Below are positions 8,780 to 18,738 of a stretch of 64,000 nucleotides of DNA, in pieces. The notes under the pieces were generated by a model. The model made no database searches. It saw only the letters and a list, made by a program, of their open reading frames with translations, and was not told where the DNA came from. The translations under genes were made by a program, and so were the position numbers. The stretch comes from Acinetobacter piscicola. Lineage in GTDB: Bacteria; Pseudomonadota; Gammaproteobacteria; Pseudomonadales; Moraxellaceae. Numbering within the stretch: the first letter of the stretch is position 1; each line of letters begins with the position of its first letter. The stretch spans positions 186,001-250,000 of the forward strand of contig NZ_NIFO01000001.1 in the NCBI RefSeq assembly GCF_002233755.1. Direction: 5' to 3'.

Positions 8780-9760
8780 ATGTCATTGGATCATGAAGTT
8801 GTTCATTTGTTTAAGGAACAGGTTTTTCCTTTATCTGAAAAATTGACAGAGATGTTGAATGAGCACTATTCACATCAAACAGAACGCCGTGGCTGTGGTT
8901 ATACACAAGCAACACGGGTTTTGGCTGAATTCATCAATTTCCCACGTGATGCTGTTGAGTCGACTGATTTAAAAATATTTAAAGATTACGATTTTAAAAA
9001 ATTAAAGAAAATAATCGACCAAAAGAATGTATATGGTTTAGACATCGAAGATTGGCATAATCTAGATCATAATCCATCTCTTGGTGATTTTTTGGCTACT
9101 GCAAAAAATGATGAATTTAAAGACCTTGTTGAACAAGAAATTTTAGTTCAAGAAAATTTAAGAAAAGTTTCACAACATGCTCAACTCGAAGAAAGTAAAA
9201 TCATTTGTAGTATGTTGGAAGATGTAATTTTACCGAAAACAGCAGAAGAAACAGGCTATATCGAAATTCAGACTTTACGAGAAAAACCCAAAGTGGGTTC
9301 TTGTCCGATGGCTGAAACTTTTTTCCTTAAAATTGCCCATGGTTCAATGTTGAGACAAGGCTCGATCAATATTTTTGTTGATGAGCAAAATCGTCCGCTA
9401 CTCATTGAAAAAATGAATATGGGGGATAATCATTCTTGTATCAATTTACAACCGTTGATTATGAATGGTATTCGCATTCCAATAGGTTCTTTATTTTCAG
9501 TGGATTATGATATTGAACAGATTGTAGATAAAACACCAAACCAAGAATTTAAGGGGTATATTATTCCTTACAAAGCTATTCAGGGTTTTTGGTTTTTGCG
9601 ATTGACGACCTTGGCTATTTCACCTGAAAATCGTAAACGTGCCTTTACAACGCATTTTGAGCAACAAGTGAATAATGGTCTTTTTAGCCCAGGCACAACG
9701 CTGTTAAAACAATTAAATGATGTCGCAACATCACAATTAAGAGCACTCAGTCTCGGATAA
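8780..9760 (+). CDS. Hypothetical protein, 326 residues, upstream of HDAC-like gene
   Basis: I do not recognise this family. It is soluble-looking, with no signal peptide or membrane segment. The N-terminal third is helical and charged (DLKIFKDYDFKKLKKIIDQKN). The C-terminal half looks mixed, with LRQGSINIFVDEQNRPLLIEKMNMGDNHSCINLQPL and GYIIPYKAIQGFWFLRLTTLAISPENR. The start ATG has GGAATGGTAAG upstream. It ends 5 bases before the deacetylase-like gene, so the two are likely co-translated and may act together. Codon use resembles the neighbours. Confidence 0.75.
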   Translation: MSLDHEVVHLFKEQVFPLSEKLTEMLNEHYSHQTERRGCGYTQATRVLAEFINFPRDAVESTDLKIFKDYDFKKLKKIIDQKNVYGLDIEDWHNLDHNPSLGDFLATAKNDEFKDLVEQEILVQENLRKVSQHAQLEESKIICSMLEDVILPKTAEETGYIEIQTLREKPKVGSCPMAETFFLKIAHGSMLRQGSINIFVDEQNRPLLIEKMNMGDNHSCINLQPLIMNGIRIPIGSLFSVDYDIEQIVDKTPNQEFKGYIIPYKAIQGFWFLRLTTLAISPENRKRAFTTHFEQQVNNGLFSPGTTLLKQLNDVATSQLRALSLG

Positions 9761-9765
9761 TTTAT

Positions 9766-10656
9766 ATGTTAAATGTTTGTTTTTCGCCAAACTATTTCGC
9801 CGAAACACATACCAATAGTATGGAGAAGTTGGTCGCAGTGGCTGAAAAACTACAGCAATTTGATGATTATAAATTCCATGAACCGCAACCGATTGATCCT
9901 GAAATTTTAAGAGCATTGCATGCACCTAAATATGTGGATGCATTTTTGACAGGTGAACCTAAAAAGTTAGCCACTTTTGCGGGGTTTAAACCTTGGAATG
10001 AGCAGTTAAGAGATGCTGTCTTAACGATTAATTCAGGGCAATTGATGGCAACAGAACTTGCTTTTAAACATGGTATCGCTGCTAATATTGCGCAAGGATT
10101 TCATCATGCAGCCTATGAGTACGGTGGATCATATTGTACTTTTAATGGGTTGGCGCTGATTGCCCAACAGTATCCCAATAAAAGAATATTTGTACTTGAT
10201 TGTGATCAACATGGTGGCGATGGAACTGCTGAATTTACCCGAAGATTGGACAATTTATATAATTTTAGTATTTACGGTCTAGCTTTTGGTTATCCAACTT
10301 ATGAGCGTGCTGAAAGTCGGCATGTGCATACTAAAAATGGTAGTTTTGCACAATATATGCTTGCTTTACATGAAGCTTTTCAGCGTGCAGAAGAATGGAA
10401 AGCCGATATTATTATTTATCAAGCTGGCATGGATTGCCATCAAGCCGATCCTTATGGTTCTGCTTGGTTTAGTACTGAATTGATTCAAAAAAGAGAAGAA
10501 ATTGTCTTTAATATGGCGAAACGAGAGGGGATCCCGATCATGTTCGTTTTAGCCGGTGGTTATCAAAATTTAGATGATTTGGTGAAATTACATGTACAGA
10601 CTTTTGAAACAGCACATCAAATTTATTATCCTAAAGAAGTAAAAACAAAGCTTTAA
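9766..10656 (+). CDS. Histone deacetylase-family hydrolase
   Basis: A zinc-dependent amidohydrolase of the arginase/deacetylase fold, 296 residues. Active-site motifs are visible: GFHHAAYEYGGSYCTFNGLALIA (His pair), VLDCDQHGGDGTAEFT (zinc Asp-x-His), AGMDCHQADPYGSAWFS (second zinc Asp) and a late Gly-rich loop VLAGGYQ. Bacterial members act on acetylated polyamines, acetoin-related substrates or protein lysines; the substrate here is not evident. It is coupled to the unknown upstream gene by a 5-base gap. Confidence 0.85.
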   Translation: MLNVCFSPNYFAETHTNSMEKLVAVAEKLQQFDDYKFHEPQPIDPEILRALHAPKYVDAFLTGEPKKLATFAGFKPWNEQLRDAVLTINSGQLMATELAFKHGIAANIAQGFHHAAYEYGGSYCTFNGLALIAQQYPNKRIFVLDCDQHGGDGTAEFTRRLDNLYNFSIYGLAFGYPTYERAESRHVHTKNGSFAQYMLALHEAFQRAEEWKADIIIYQAGMDCHQADPYGSAWFSTELIQKREEIVFNMAKREGIPIMFVLAGGYQNLDDLVKLHVQTFETAHQIYYPKEVKTKL

Positions 10657-10695
10657 ATAGATAAAAACTGAAATAAATTAAAGCTGAAATGAATT

Positions 10696-10768
10696 AAATA
10701 AAAGGTATCTTGTTGAAGATACCTTTTATTTTTGAGAATCAGAGATTAAAGAATTTAACCCTGATTCT
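10696..10768. terminator. Bidirectional terminator between HDAC-like gene and nadB
   Basis: A 14-bp stem (AAATAAAAGGTATC / GATACCTTTTATTT) with a T-run at 10696-10733 serves either strand. A second 8-bp stem (AGAATCAG / CTGATTCT, 10735-10768) lies on the nadB side. The genes converge here, as expected for shared terminators. Confidence 0.8.
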
Positions 10769-10776
10769 TATTAAAA

Positions 10777-12420
10777 TTAAACACTTTCATTAACTAAAGG
10801 TGTTTCTACAGTAAAGTTTGGTGGTGTAAGCACTGTTTTACGTAATTCTGGTGAAAGCTCTGGATAATCTAAGGTGTAATGTAAACCTCGTGATTCTTTA
10901 CGTTGCATTGCACAACGCACAATCATTTCGGAAACCATAACTAAATTACGTAGTTCAATCAAATTTTTACTAACATGATTGTCTTGATAATACTCAGTAA
11001 TTTCTTTTTTTAGCATTTCAATACGATGCAATGCACGTTGTAAACGCTTGGTTGTTCTTACAATGCCAACATAGTTCCACATGGTGGCACGCAATTCATC
11101 CCAGTTTTGTAAGATCACAACATCTTCATCAGGATTAGACACTTGAGTTGCATCCCATTCAGGTACACGTGGCACTTCAAATGTTGCATTGTATTTGGCT
11201 TGAATATCTTTGGCAGCACTCATGCCGTAAACAAAACATTCTAATAATGAATTGCTTGCCATACGGTTTGCACCATGTAGACCTGTATAAGAGGTTTCAC
11301 CAATCGCATATAAACCGTCAAGATCAGTTTGGCTATTTTCATCAACAACCACGCCGCCACAAGTATAATGTGCAGCAGGAACAACAGGGATCATATCTGT
11401 AGTGATATCAATGCCTAATTCTAAAAGACGAGCATATAGTGTCGGAAAATGTTCTTTGACAAAATCAGCAGGTTTGTGCGTAATGTCTAACCACACATGA
11501 CGAATACCTAAACGTTTGATTTCAAAATCAATTGCACGTGCAACAATATCGCGAGGTGCAAGTTCTGCACGTTCATCAAAACGCAACATGAAACGTTCGC
11601 CATTTGGTAAACGCAAATAAGCACCTTCACCACGCATTGCTTCAGTAATTAAGAATGAACGTGCTTGCGGATGATATAGGCAAGTTGGGTGGAATTGATT
11701 AAATTCCATATTGGCAACACGACAGCCTGCACGATAGGCCATTGCAATACCATCACCAGTCGCAATATCAGGGTTTGAAGTATATAAATAAGCTTTCATT
11801 GCACCGCCACACGCCAAAGCTGTGAATGGTGCTAAAAAGGTATGAACTTTTTCATTGGCTTCATCAAGTGCATAAAGCCCTACAGCACGATTGGCTACAG
11901 CTTTATCACCTAATTTATGCGTTGTGATCAGATCAATCGCAATGAAGTTTTCAAAAATATGAATGTTTTGTTTTTCTTGTGCTCTTTGTACGAGTGTGGT
12001 TGAAATCGCTTTACCCGTTGCATCCGCAGCATGAATGATGCGACGTTGAGAATGCCCACCTTCACGAGTCAAATGCAATTGCTCATCTTCATCCAATGTA
12101 AACTGCACACCATGATTGAGTAAGAAATCAACCGATGGACGCCCACCTTCAACGGTCTGCTTTACAGCATCAAGCTCACAAAGTTGTGCGCCTGCAATCA
12201 TTGTGTCATCAATATGCTGTTGAATAGAATCTGTTTCATCCAGTACAGCAGCTACACCACCTTGAGCAAAATAAGTACTTGCATCGGTCAATGTAGATTT
12301 AGCTAAAACAGCAATATTGAAGTGTTCAGGTAACGATAAAGCTAAACTTAAGCCAGCACCACCACTGCCCACAATAATCACATCAAATTGATGTGTTGTG
12401 TTTAAATTAGACATGTCCAT
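10777..12420 (-). CDS. nadB: L-aspartate oxidase
   Basis: Oxidises L-aspartate to iminoaspartate, the first step of NAD biosynthesis. It has an N-terminal FAD-binding motif ([17 protein letters not shown]) and the family segments [26 protein letters not shown]-type sequence, and [13 protein letters not shown]. The flavin-contacting [31 protein letters not shown] and a C-terminal helical domain follow. The length of 547 residues fits. The start could be 12420 or the ATG at 12414; no strong ribosome site separates them. It is distinguished from SdhA/FrdA by its length and the [15 protein letters not shown] variant. Confidence 0.95.
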   Translation of the reverse strand: MDMSNLNTTHQFDVIIVGSGGAGLSLALSLPEHFNIAVLAKSTLTDASTYFAQGGVAAVLDETDSIQQHIDDTMIAGAQLCELDAVKQTVEGGRPSVDFLLNHGVQFTLDEDEQLHLTREGGHSQRRIIHAADATGKAISTTLVQRAQEKQNIHIFENFIAIDLITTHKLGDKAVANRAVGLYALDEANEKVHTFLAPFTALACGGAMKAYLYTSNPDIATGDGIAMAYRAGCRVANMEFNQFHPTCLYHPQARSFLITEAMRGEGAYLRLPNGERFMLRFDERAELAPRDIVARAIDFEIKRLGIRHVWLDITHKPADFVKEHFPTLYARLLELGIDITTDMIPVVPAAHYTCGGVVVDENSQTDLDGLYAIGETSYTGLHGANRMASNSLLECFVYGMSAAKDIQAKYNATFEVPRVPEWDATQVSNPDEDVVILQNWDELRATMWNYVGIVRTTKRLQRALHRIEMLKKEITEYYQDNHVSKNLIELRNLVMVSEMIVRCAMQRKESRGLHYTLDYPELSPELRKTVLTPPNFTVETPLVNESV

Positions 12421-12644
12421 CAGCTAATTTGAAAAAAGTCTGCTAATAACACTCTTTTTTTCAAGAAAATACAATAGTCACAGGGTTCAGATTTAGTCTA
12501 AATACAGCATAAAGTTTGTTTTAAGCTAATATTAAGTAAAGTCTTGTTTTATAAAAAAATGAAAACATATTATTACGCAAATACATCAAATAATATGTTA
12601 CAAATATTTTTCAAGCAAAATTATAAGACGTAGGTTCGTGATAA

Positions 12645-14042
12645 ATGAGTAATGGTCTAATGCAAAAAGGAATGTATGCAGCAGTATTTTCTGTCGCTGC
12701 AGCAACATCACAAGTTCAAGCTTCAACACCTGTTGATTTTTCTAACTTGGTTGAACAAGTTAGTCCCGCTGTTGTGAGTGTTAATGTTGTCAAAAAATTA
12801 TCTCAGGAAGAATTGCTACAGCAACAAGTTCCTGAAATTCTAAAGCGTTTCTTTGGTAATCAGATCATTATCCCACAGCAACGAGCGCCACAAGAAAAGA
12901 CCGCTTATGGTAGTGCTTTCTTTATTAGTAAAGACGGTTATTTACTCACCAATCACCATGTGGTTGAAGACGCATCTAAAGTCACAATTATGTTGAATGA
13001 CCGTCGTGAAATTGATGCGAAGGTCGTCGGTAGTGATGAACGTACAGATGTTGCTTTGCTTAAAGTTGAAGGTAATAACTATCCATCATTGAGTGTTGGA
13101 AATGTTGATCAGCTTAAGGTGGGACAACCTGTACTTGCCATTGGTTCTCCATTTGGATTTGACTATTCGGCTTCCGCAGGTATTGTCAGTGCCAAATCTC
13201 GTAATATGATGGGTGAAACATCCGTTCCATTTATCCAGACAGATGTGGCTTTAAATCCGGGTAACTCAGGTGGTCCACTGTTTAACCAACAAGGTCAAGT
13301 GGTTGGTGTGAACTCGCGTATCTTCAGTGGTACAGGCGGCTATATGGGTTTGTCATTCTCTATTCCAATTGATGTCGCAATGGACGTTGTCGATCAGCTG
13401 AAAAAGAATGGTAAAGTCACTCGTTCTTTCTTAGGTATCATGCTACAAGACATCGATCGTAATTTAGCTGAAGCTTATAAGTTAGATAAACCGGAAGGTT
13501 CATTAATTACTCAAGTTACACCTGACTCTCCTGCAGCTAAAGCTGGGTTTAGAGCAGGTGATGTGATCATGAAATATAATGGCACACCTATTTCTCGTAC
13601 TGGAGAATTGCTCAATTATTTAAATCGCACTCAGCCAGGGCAATCGGTTCAGTTAGAAGTTTTACGTGATGATAAACCAAAAGTGATTACTGCAACTTTA
13701 GCAGCAGCGCCTGATGATACACCTGCAAAAAATGACGCAACAGCAGTGACTAAACCACGCAAAGGACCTGTTTTAGGTGTGGTTATTCGTGGTCTATCTG
13801 AACCTGAAAAGAATAAATTAGGTCTGAAAGGTGGTGTGTTTATTGAAGATGTCACAACAGGTGGTTTGGCAGCTCAATCACGTATTATTCCGGGGGATAT
13901 CATTACTCAGGTGAATAGTAAGAAAATCAATACACCAAATGATTTTGTTGAAGCTGTTTCTGAGTTGCAGAAAAATACAGTTGCTCGTGTAGCGATTGTA
14001 CGTGAAGGCCAACATGCAATGGTTGGTTTACGTATTCAATAA
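12645..14042 (+). CDS. degP: Periplasmic HtrA/DegP-type serine protease with two PDZ domains
   Basis: A stress protease/chaperone of the Do family, called mucD in Pseudomonas. A signal peptide is likely (AAVFSVAAATSQVQA). The catalytic triad is visible as His105 (TNHHVV), Asp135 (RTDVALL) and Ser208 (NPGNSGGP). PDZ1 begins near FLGIMLQDI and PDZ2 near GPVLGVVIRGL. The length of 465 residues fits MucD/DegP. It precedes the lepA-lepB-rnc region, as in other Acinetobacter and Pseudomonas chromosomes. An internal ATG at 12660 is an alternative start. Confidence 0.92.
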   Translation: MSNGLMQKGMYAAVFSVAAATSQVQASTPVDFSNLVEQVSPAVVSVNVVKKLSQEELLQQQVPEILKRFFGNQIIIPQQRAPQEKTAYGSAFFISKDGYLLTNHHVVEDASKVTIMLNDRREIDAKVVGSDERTDVALLKVEGNNYPSLSVGNVDQLKVGQPVLAIGSPFGFDYSASAGIVSAKSRNMMGETSVPFIQTDVALNPGNSGGPLFNQQGQVVGVNSRIFSGTGGYMGLSFSIPIDVAMDVVDQLKKNGKVTRSFLGIMLQDIDRNLAEAYKLDKPEGSLITQVTPDSPAAKAGFRAGDVIMKYNGTPISRTGELLNYLNRTQPGQSVQLEVLRDDKPKVITATLAAAPDDTPAKNDATAVTKPRKGPVLGVVIRGLSEPEKNKLGLKGGVFIEDVTTGGLAAQSRIIPGDIITQVNSKKINTPNDFVEAVSELQKNTVARVAIVREGQHAMVGLRIQ

Positions 14043-14075
14043 AATACTTGATACTCTATTCTGAAATAGCAAATG

Positions 14076-14100
14076 AGCCACTCACTGAGTGGCTTTTTTA
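14076..14100 (+). terminator. Terminator after degP
   Basis: A perfect GCCACTC / GAGTGGC stem with a 3-base loop is followed by six T residues, 34 bases past the degP stop. Confidence 0.9.
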
Positions 14101-14147
14101 TGTAAAAATAATGCAATTTTAGAGATAGAGTGAAAAGGAAGGACCAC

Positions 14148-14600
14148 ATGAGTTCAGTGTTTGATTTAAAAATCAAAGTAAAACCAGAGCATATCGATGT
14201 TTTGGGTCATGTGAATAATGTGGTGTATGTGCAATGGATGCAGGATGTGGCATCTGCCCATATCGAAGAATTAGGTGTGGGGCTAGAACAATATTTAGAA
14301 ATGAAGCATGCGATGGTTGCTGTTGAACATCATGTTCAATATCGTAAAGCAGCTATGTTAGGTGATGACGTTATTCTTCGAACGTGGTTATATGATATCA
14401 ATGCTTTATATTCATTCCGTCAGTATGCATTTTTTAAAGCGAGCGATAACAGTCTATTATTTACTGGAAACACCAAATGGGCATGTATTGAAATTGCCAC
14501 TGGACGTCCTAAACGAATGTCGCCAACTTTTATTCAAGCATATCAACCGATTGATGCGGAATTAGATCCTTTTGTTTTAAGTGAAAGACCAACGAATTAA
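14148..14600 (+). CDS. Acyl-CoA thioesterase, YbgC/FadM hotdog family
   Basis: A 4-hydroxybenzoyl-CoA thioesterase-like protein of about 150 residues. The diagnostic N-terminal motif is HIDVLGHVNNVVYVQWMQD, where the Asp and His-Val-Asn-Asn lie at the active site. VEHHVQYRKAAMLGDDVILRTW follows. The ATG at 14148 follows AAGGAAGGA; an in-frame GTG at 14130 is less likely. The substrate is not determined. It sits between degP and a GNAT gene, with no obvious pathway link. Confidence 0.87.
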   Translation: MSSVFDLKIKVKPEHIDVLGHVNNVVYVQWMQDVASAHIEELGVGLEQYLEMKHAMVAVEHHVQYRKAAMLGDDVILRTWLYDINALYSFRQYAFFKASDNSLLFTGNTKWACIEIATGRPKRMSPTFIQAYQPIDAELDPFVLSERPTN

Positions 14601-14632
14601 AAATCTGATTTTATATATACAAGAGTGTGATC

Positions 14633-15184
14633 ATGAGTCAGTTAAAATGGATAAAAACTGAGCGTTTGATTTTAAATGATATTAAACATACGGATGTAAA
14701 TGCTTTCTTTGAATTGTTTTCAAATGATGCAGTGCTTAAATTCTATGATGTAAAGAAATTTACAATGATCCATCAGGCTCAAGATTTGATTGATAAAATG
14801 CATGATCGATTTGCAAATCAGCAAGGCTATCGTTATGCAATTCGTTTGAAATCTGGAAAGCTGATTGGAAGTTTTGGCGTAAATAAAATCATCGAAACTG
14901 ATGGCCAATATGGTGTAGTGATTGGATATGATTTACATCCAAATTATTGGCAACAGGGCTTTATGTCAGAAGTCCTGAGCAGAATATTTGTAGAGTTAAA
15001 AGAAAACTTATTATTTTCTAAAAAGATCAGTTTCGTGATCGCAGAGGTGTATGCTGAAAATATTAAGTCTATACAACTTCTTTTGAAACATGGATTTCAC
15101 CAAACTAAACTGAATATAGATCAGCAGACTGGTTTAAATTTAGAAATATCATCACGACTTATTTTTAAACTTTCGCTCGAATGA
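14633..15184 (+). CDS. GNAT acetyltransferase, RimJ/RimL-like
   Basis: A 183-residue GCN5-related N-acetyltransferase. The start TERLILNDIKHTDVNAFFELFSND is typical of the RimJ/RimL subgroup. The acetyl-CoA-binding region is GYDLHPNYWQQGFMSEVLSRI, and VYAENIKSIQLLLKHGFHQT is the usual C-terminal motif. The ATG at 14633 lies 7 bases after AAGAG; a GTG at 14627 is possible. The target is unknown and may be a ribosomal protein N-terminus or a small amine. Confidence 0.82.
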   Translation: MSQLKWIKTERLILNDIKHTDVNAFFELFSNDAVLKFYDVKKFTMIHQAQDLIDKMHDRFANQQGYRYAIRLKSGKLIGSFGVNKIIETDGQYGVVIGYDLHPNYWQQGFMSEVLSRIFVELKENLLFSKKISFVIAEVYAENIKSIQLLLKHGFHQTKLNIDQQTGLNLEISSRLIFKLSLE

Positions 15185-15271
15185 GCCATATCTGTTGAGC
15201 ATAAATTTATTCGTGGCGAACTCTTTCATTATTCAGAACAATATATTTGTTTTTCTATAACCGCATTCTGC

Positions 15272-15330
15272 TATAATCCATCGCAATTTATTTATCAGCT
15301 TTGCTATGTGATTTTAACTTCACACATAGC
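15272..15330 (+). promoter_or_regulatory. Promoter -10 and leader hairpin before lepA
   Basis: A consensus TATAAT lies at 15272-15277. Downstream, a perfect 8-bp inverted repeat (GCTATGTG / CACATAGC, 12-base loop, 15303-15330) would fold in the leader, ending 25 bases before the lepA ATG. The hairpin may protect the mRNA or modulate translation. Confidence 0.5.
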
Positions 15331-15355
15331 GCAATTTATATGTTCAAGGTAGCCC

Positions 15356-17173
15356 ATGGCGCAAGCTAAAAAATCCGTCGATATCAAAAATATACGCAAT
15401 TTTTCGATCATTGCTCACATCGACCACGGCAAGTCGACGCTTGCAGACCGTTTTATTCAAATGTGTGGCGGATTGCAAGCGCGCGAAATGCAAGCGCAAG
15501 TCCTTGACTCTATGGATATTGAACGCGAACGCGGGATTACCATTAAAGCTGCATCCGTGACGTTGTATTACACGCATCCAAATGGCGAAGAGTATCAGCT
15601 TAACTTTATTGATACTCCAGGACACGTTGATTTCTCATATGAAGTTTCGCGTTCACTCGCTGCCTGTGAAGGCGCATTATTGGTTGTCGATGCAGCGCAA
15701 GGTGTTGAAGCTCAGTCTGTTGCAAACTGTTATACCGCAATTGAGCAAGGTCTTGAGGTTCTTCCTGTACTGAATAAAATTGATTTACCGCAGGCTGAGC
15801 CTGAACGTGTAATTCATGAAATTGAAGAAATTATTGGGATTGAAGCGACTGAAGCACCAACATGTTCTGCAAAAACAGGATTGGGTGTGGAAGGTGTTTT
15901 GGAAACATTGGTTAATGTTATTCCTGCACCAACAGGTGATCGTGATGCACCACTGCAAGCTTTAATTGTAGATTCTTGGTTTGATAACTATTTAGGTGTT
16001 GTCTCTTTAGTTCGTGTTAAACAAGGTCGTGTGCGTAAAGGCGATAAAATGTTGATCAAATCAACAGGTCAATCGCACATTATCACTTCAGTAGGTATTT
16101 TCAATCCAAAACATACCGAAACTGGAATGCTTGAAGCAGGTGAAGTAGGCTTCGTCATTGCGGGTATTAAAGATATTTTTGGTGCACCAGTCGGGGATAC
16201 CATTACTTTAGCAGCGACACCAGAGGTTGCTACTTTACCCGGTTTTAAAAAGGTGAAACCACAGGTATATGCAGGTTTATTCCCAATTGATGCCAGTGAT
16301 TTTGAACCATTCCGTGATGCGTTGCATAAATTACAAATTAATGATTCAGCATTATTTTTCGAACCTGAAAGTTCTGATGCGCTAGGTTTTGGATTCCGTT
16401 GTGGCTTCTTGGGTATGCTGCACATGGAAATCGTACAAGAACGTTTAGAGCGTGAGTATGACTTAGACCTGATTAGTTCTGCACCAACTGTAATCTATGA
16501 AGCATTGATGAAAAATGGTGAAACGATTTATATCGACAGCCCATCTAAAATGCCTGACGGTTCTACTGTTGAAGATTTACGTGAACCGATTGCAGAGTGT
16601 CATATTTTAGTTCCTCAAGAATTCTTGGGTAATGTTATGACATTGTGTATGGAACGCCGTGGTGTGCAAAAAGATATGAAATTCTTGGGTAACCAAGTAT
16701 CGATTACGTTTGAAATTCCTTTGGCAGAAGTGGTGATGGATTTCTTTGATAAGTTGAAATCTTGTTCACGTGGCTTTGCTTCACTGGATTATAACTTTGT
16801 ACGTTTTGAGAGTTCATCTTTAGTTAAGGTTGATGTGTTAATTAATGGTGACAAAGTTGATGCATTGGCGATGATTTGTCATCGTAATGATGCACGTCAC
16901 CGTGGTATTGCTTTAGTTGAAAAGATGAAAGATTTGATTCCACGCCAAATGTTTGACGTTGCGATTCAAGCAGCGATTGGTGCTCAGATCATTGCACGTT
17001 CAACAGTAAAAGCAATGCGTAAAAACGTATTGGCGAAATGTTATGGTGGTGACGTTTCTCGTAAGAAGAAATTGTTATCTAAACAGAAAGAAGGCAAGAA
17101 ACGTATGAAGCAAGTGGGTAGTGTTGAAATCCCACAAGAAGCGTTCCTTGCTGTGTTGAAAGTAGAAAGATAA
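15356..17173 (+). CDS. lepA: Translation elongation factor 4 (LepA)
   Basis: A ribosome-associated GTPase that back-translocates or remodels elongating ribosomes. The GTP-binding motifs are G1 [10 protein letters not shown]3 DTPGHVDF and G4 NKIDLPQA. The switch-I threonine lies in RERGITIKA. The LepA-specific C-terminal domain is present ([37 protein letters not shown]). At 605 residues it has the usual size. It is followed after 21 bases by lepB, the classic lepA-lepB operon. Confidence 0.98.
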   Translation: MAQAKKSVDIKNIRNFSIIAHIDHGKSTLADRFIQMCGGLQAREMQAQVLDSMDIERERGITIKAASVTLYYTHPNGEEYQLNFIDTPGHVDFSYEVSRSLAACEGALLVVDAAQGVEAQSVANCYTAIEQGLEVLPVLNKIDLPQAEPERVIHEIEEIIGIEATEAPTCSAKTGLGVEGVLETLVNVIPAPTGDRDAPLQALIVDSWFDNYLGVVSLVRVKQGRVRKGDKMLIKSTGQSHIITSVGIFNPKHTETGMLEAGEVGFVIAGIKDIFGAPVGDTITLAATPEVATLPGFKKVKPQVYAGLFPIDASDFEPFRDALHKLQINDSALFFEPESSDALGFGFRCGFLGMLHMEIVQERLEREYDLDLISSAPTVIYEALMKNGETIYIDSPSKMPDGSTVEDLREPIAECHILVPQEFLGNVMTLCMERRGVQKDMKFLGNQVSITFEIPLAEVVMDFFDKLKSCSRGFASLDYNFVRFESSSLVKVDVLINGDKVDALAMICHRNDARHRGIALVEKMKDLIPRQMFDVAIQAAIGAQIIARSTVKAMRKNVLAKCYGGDVSRKKKLLSKQKEGKKRMKQVGSVEIPQEAFLAVLKVER

Positions 17174-17194
17174 TAAAAGAAGGTATCGTCGCTC

Positions 17195-18049
17195 ATGGAT
17201 TTTGATTTTAATTTAATTCTTGTACCAGTAACACTCGTATTTTTTGGGTTATGGTTACTCGATAAGTTTGTATTAAAACAACGTGCAACCAAAGGGAAAG
17301 GGAATGAAAAATTCATTATTTCATGGGCGTATGACTTCTGGCCAGTTTTAGCGATTGTATTGGTATTGCGTTCTTTTTTCTTTGAACCGTTTAATATTCC
17401 ATCTGATTCTATGGTACCCACTTTAGAAACAGGTGATTATATTTTGGTCAATAAATTCCAATACGGAATCCGCTTACCGATTACCAACACTAAAATTATC
17501 GATATCAGTGAACCGCAACGTGGTGATGTTGCAGTTTTCAGATATCCGAAAAACCCTAAAATTAGCTATATCAAACGTATTATTGGTTTACCGGGTGATC
17601 GTATTGAATTTAATAAAGGTCAATTAACGATTAATGGTCAAAATGTACAACAAATTCCAACAGAATTTAGTCGTGAAAAAGACATTTTAGATACGCCTAA
17701 ATCGATTTATTATTATGAAAAAATGGGTGAACATAAGCATTTAGTTCGCCTATTGGAAGGTCAAAATACACTGATCAGTGCATTTAATTATGCACAACAA
17801 AAACAAGACTTGCCTTATGTTGCAACAGCGAATGACCGTTTTGTTAAATCAAATGGCGAAAGCTGGGAAGTCACTGTTCCTAAAGGACATTATTTCGCAA
17901 TGGGTGATAACCGTGACCAAAGCGCAGATAGTCGTTTTTGGGGCTTTGTACCTGAAGAGAATTTAACAGGGCATGCGATCTATAAATGGATGCATAAAGA
18001 ACCTGGATTTAAAATGCCTTCTTTTAGCCGTAATGGTGCAATCGATTAA
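17195..18049 (+). CDS. lepB: Signal peptidase I
   Basis: Cleaves signal peptides from exported proteins at the periplasmic face of the inner membrane. Two N-terminal membrane helices flank a basic loop. The Ser/Lys dyad is Ser72 in the NIPSDSMVPTL motif and Lys127 in SYIKRIIGLPGD. The C-terminal box GHYFAMGDNRDQSADSRFWGFV is intact. The length of 284 residues is typical. It is translated from the lepA transcript and followed by a strong terminator. Confidence 0.97.
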   Translation: MDFDFNLILVPVTLVFFGLWLLDKFVLKQRATKGKGNEKFIISWAYDFWPVLAIVLVLRSFFFEPFNIPSDSMVPTLETGDYILVNKFQYGIRLPITNTKIIDISEPQRGDVAVFRYPKNPKISYIKRIIGLPGDRIEFNKGQLTINGQNVQQIPTEFSREKDILDTPKSIYYYEKMGEHKHLVRLLEGQNTLISAFNYAQQKQDLPYVATANDRFVKSNGESWEVTVPKGHYFAMGDNRDQSADSRFWGFVPEENLTGHAIYKWMHKEPGFKMPSFSRNGAID

Positions 18050-18363
18050 TTGTTTTGATCAAATCAATTTTAAATAAAGGTCACTAAAGTTGACCTTTAT
18101 TTTTATCTGCTATATCTATCGAGTGACTTTGATTCATAAGAAAAATTAAGCACAACAAATGATTAGAACTAGTAAGTTGTGTCAGTTTCAAGGATAATAC
18201 GCTTAATAAATTTTGTCTCGCCTGATGTTTATAAGGGAATCTAAGAAATTTATAGATAGGCAATTGAAGTCAATGGAATAGTTACATTGTTTTATTTGAT
18301 GAAACTAGGTCATTCTATTCAATTGAAATGAAGGATTATTAATTTCACCTGTTGGATAAAAAA
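18050..18363. other. Intergenic region lepB-DUF4845
   Basis: Contains the lepB terminator at 18072-18104 and then about 250 bases with no open frame of note and no RNA family I recognise. The promoter for the DUF4845-rnc-era group is expected here. Confidence 0.6.
18072..18104 (+). terminator. Terminator after lepB
   Basis: A 12-bp stem AAATAAAGGTCA / TGACCTTTATTT with a 7-base loop and a T-rich tail, 23 bases after the lepB stop. Confidence 0.9.
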
Positions 18364-18738
18364 ATGCGTAAAAATCAACAAGGCACTTCATACATTGGAA
18401 TTTTATTGGGGATAATTGCCTTAGCTTTTATGTTGAAAATCATAGTAGCTGTATGGCCATTATATTGGGACGATCATGCAGTTGATCAGCAAATTGTAGA
18501 GCAAATTAAGAATAGCCCTGCAGATATTACACCCTCGAAATTTTCATCAGAGGTTGGTAGAAGGTTAGAAATGAACAATATCAGAGATATTAAATTTGAT
18601 GATATTGCGACGGTTTCCACACAAGATGGTTTACAAGTGACTAAGAAATATGAAGTACGAAAAAATTTCATGCTGAATATCGATATAGTCCTCACTTTCG
18701 AGAAGAGTTTTGATAAAAGGTCAGTTGAAAGTAAGTGA
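18364..18738 (+). CDS. DUF4845 membrane-anchored protein
   Basis: A small protein of about 124 residues. One N-terminal membrane helix (YIGILLGIIALAFMLKIIVAVWPLYW) is followed by a periplasmic domain resembling DUF4845 (DDHAVDQQIVEQIKNSP...KYEVRKNFMLNIDIVLTFEKSF). It occurs between lepB and rnc in many gammaproteobacteria; the function is unknown. The ATG at 18364 matches the family start MRKNQQG; a TTG at 18352 is also in frame. Its last 29 bases overlap the start of rnc. Confidence 0.8.
   Translation: MRKNQQGTSYIGILLGIIALAFMLKIIVAVWPLYWDDHAVDQQIVEQIKNSPADITPSKFSSEVGRRLEMNNIRDIKFDDIATVSTQDGLQVTKKYEVRKNFMLNIDIVLTFEKSFDKRSVESK

Noticed and set aside
15344-15625. 93-codon open frame on the minus strand under lepA
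   Set aside because: Shadow of the strongly conserved LepA G domain.
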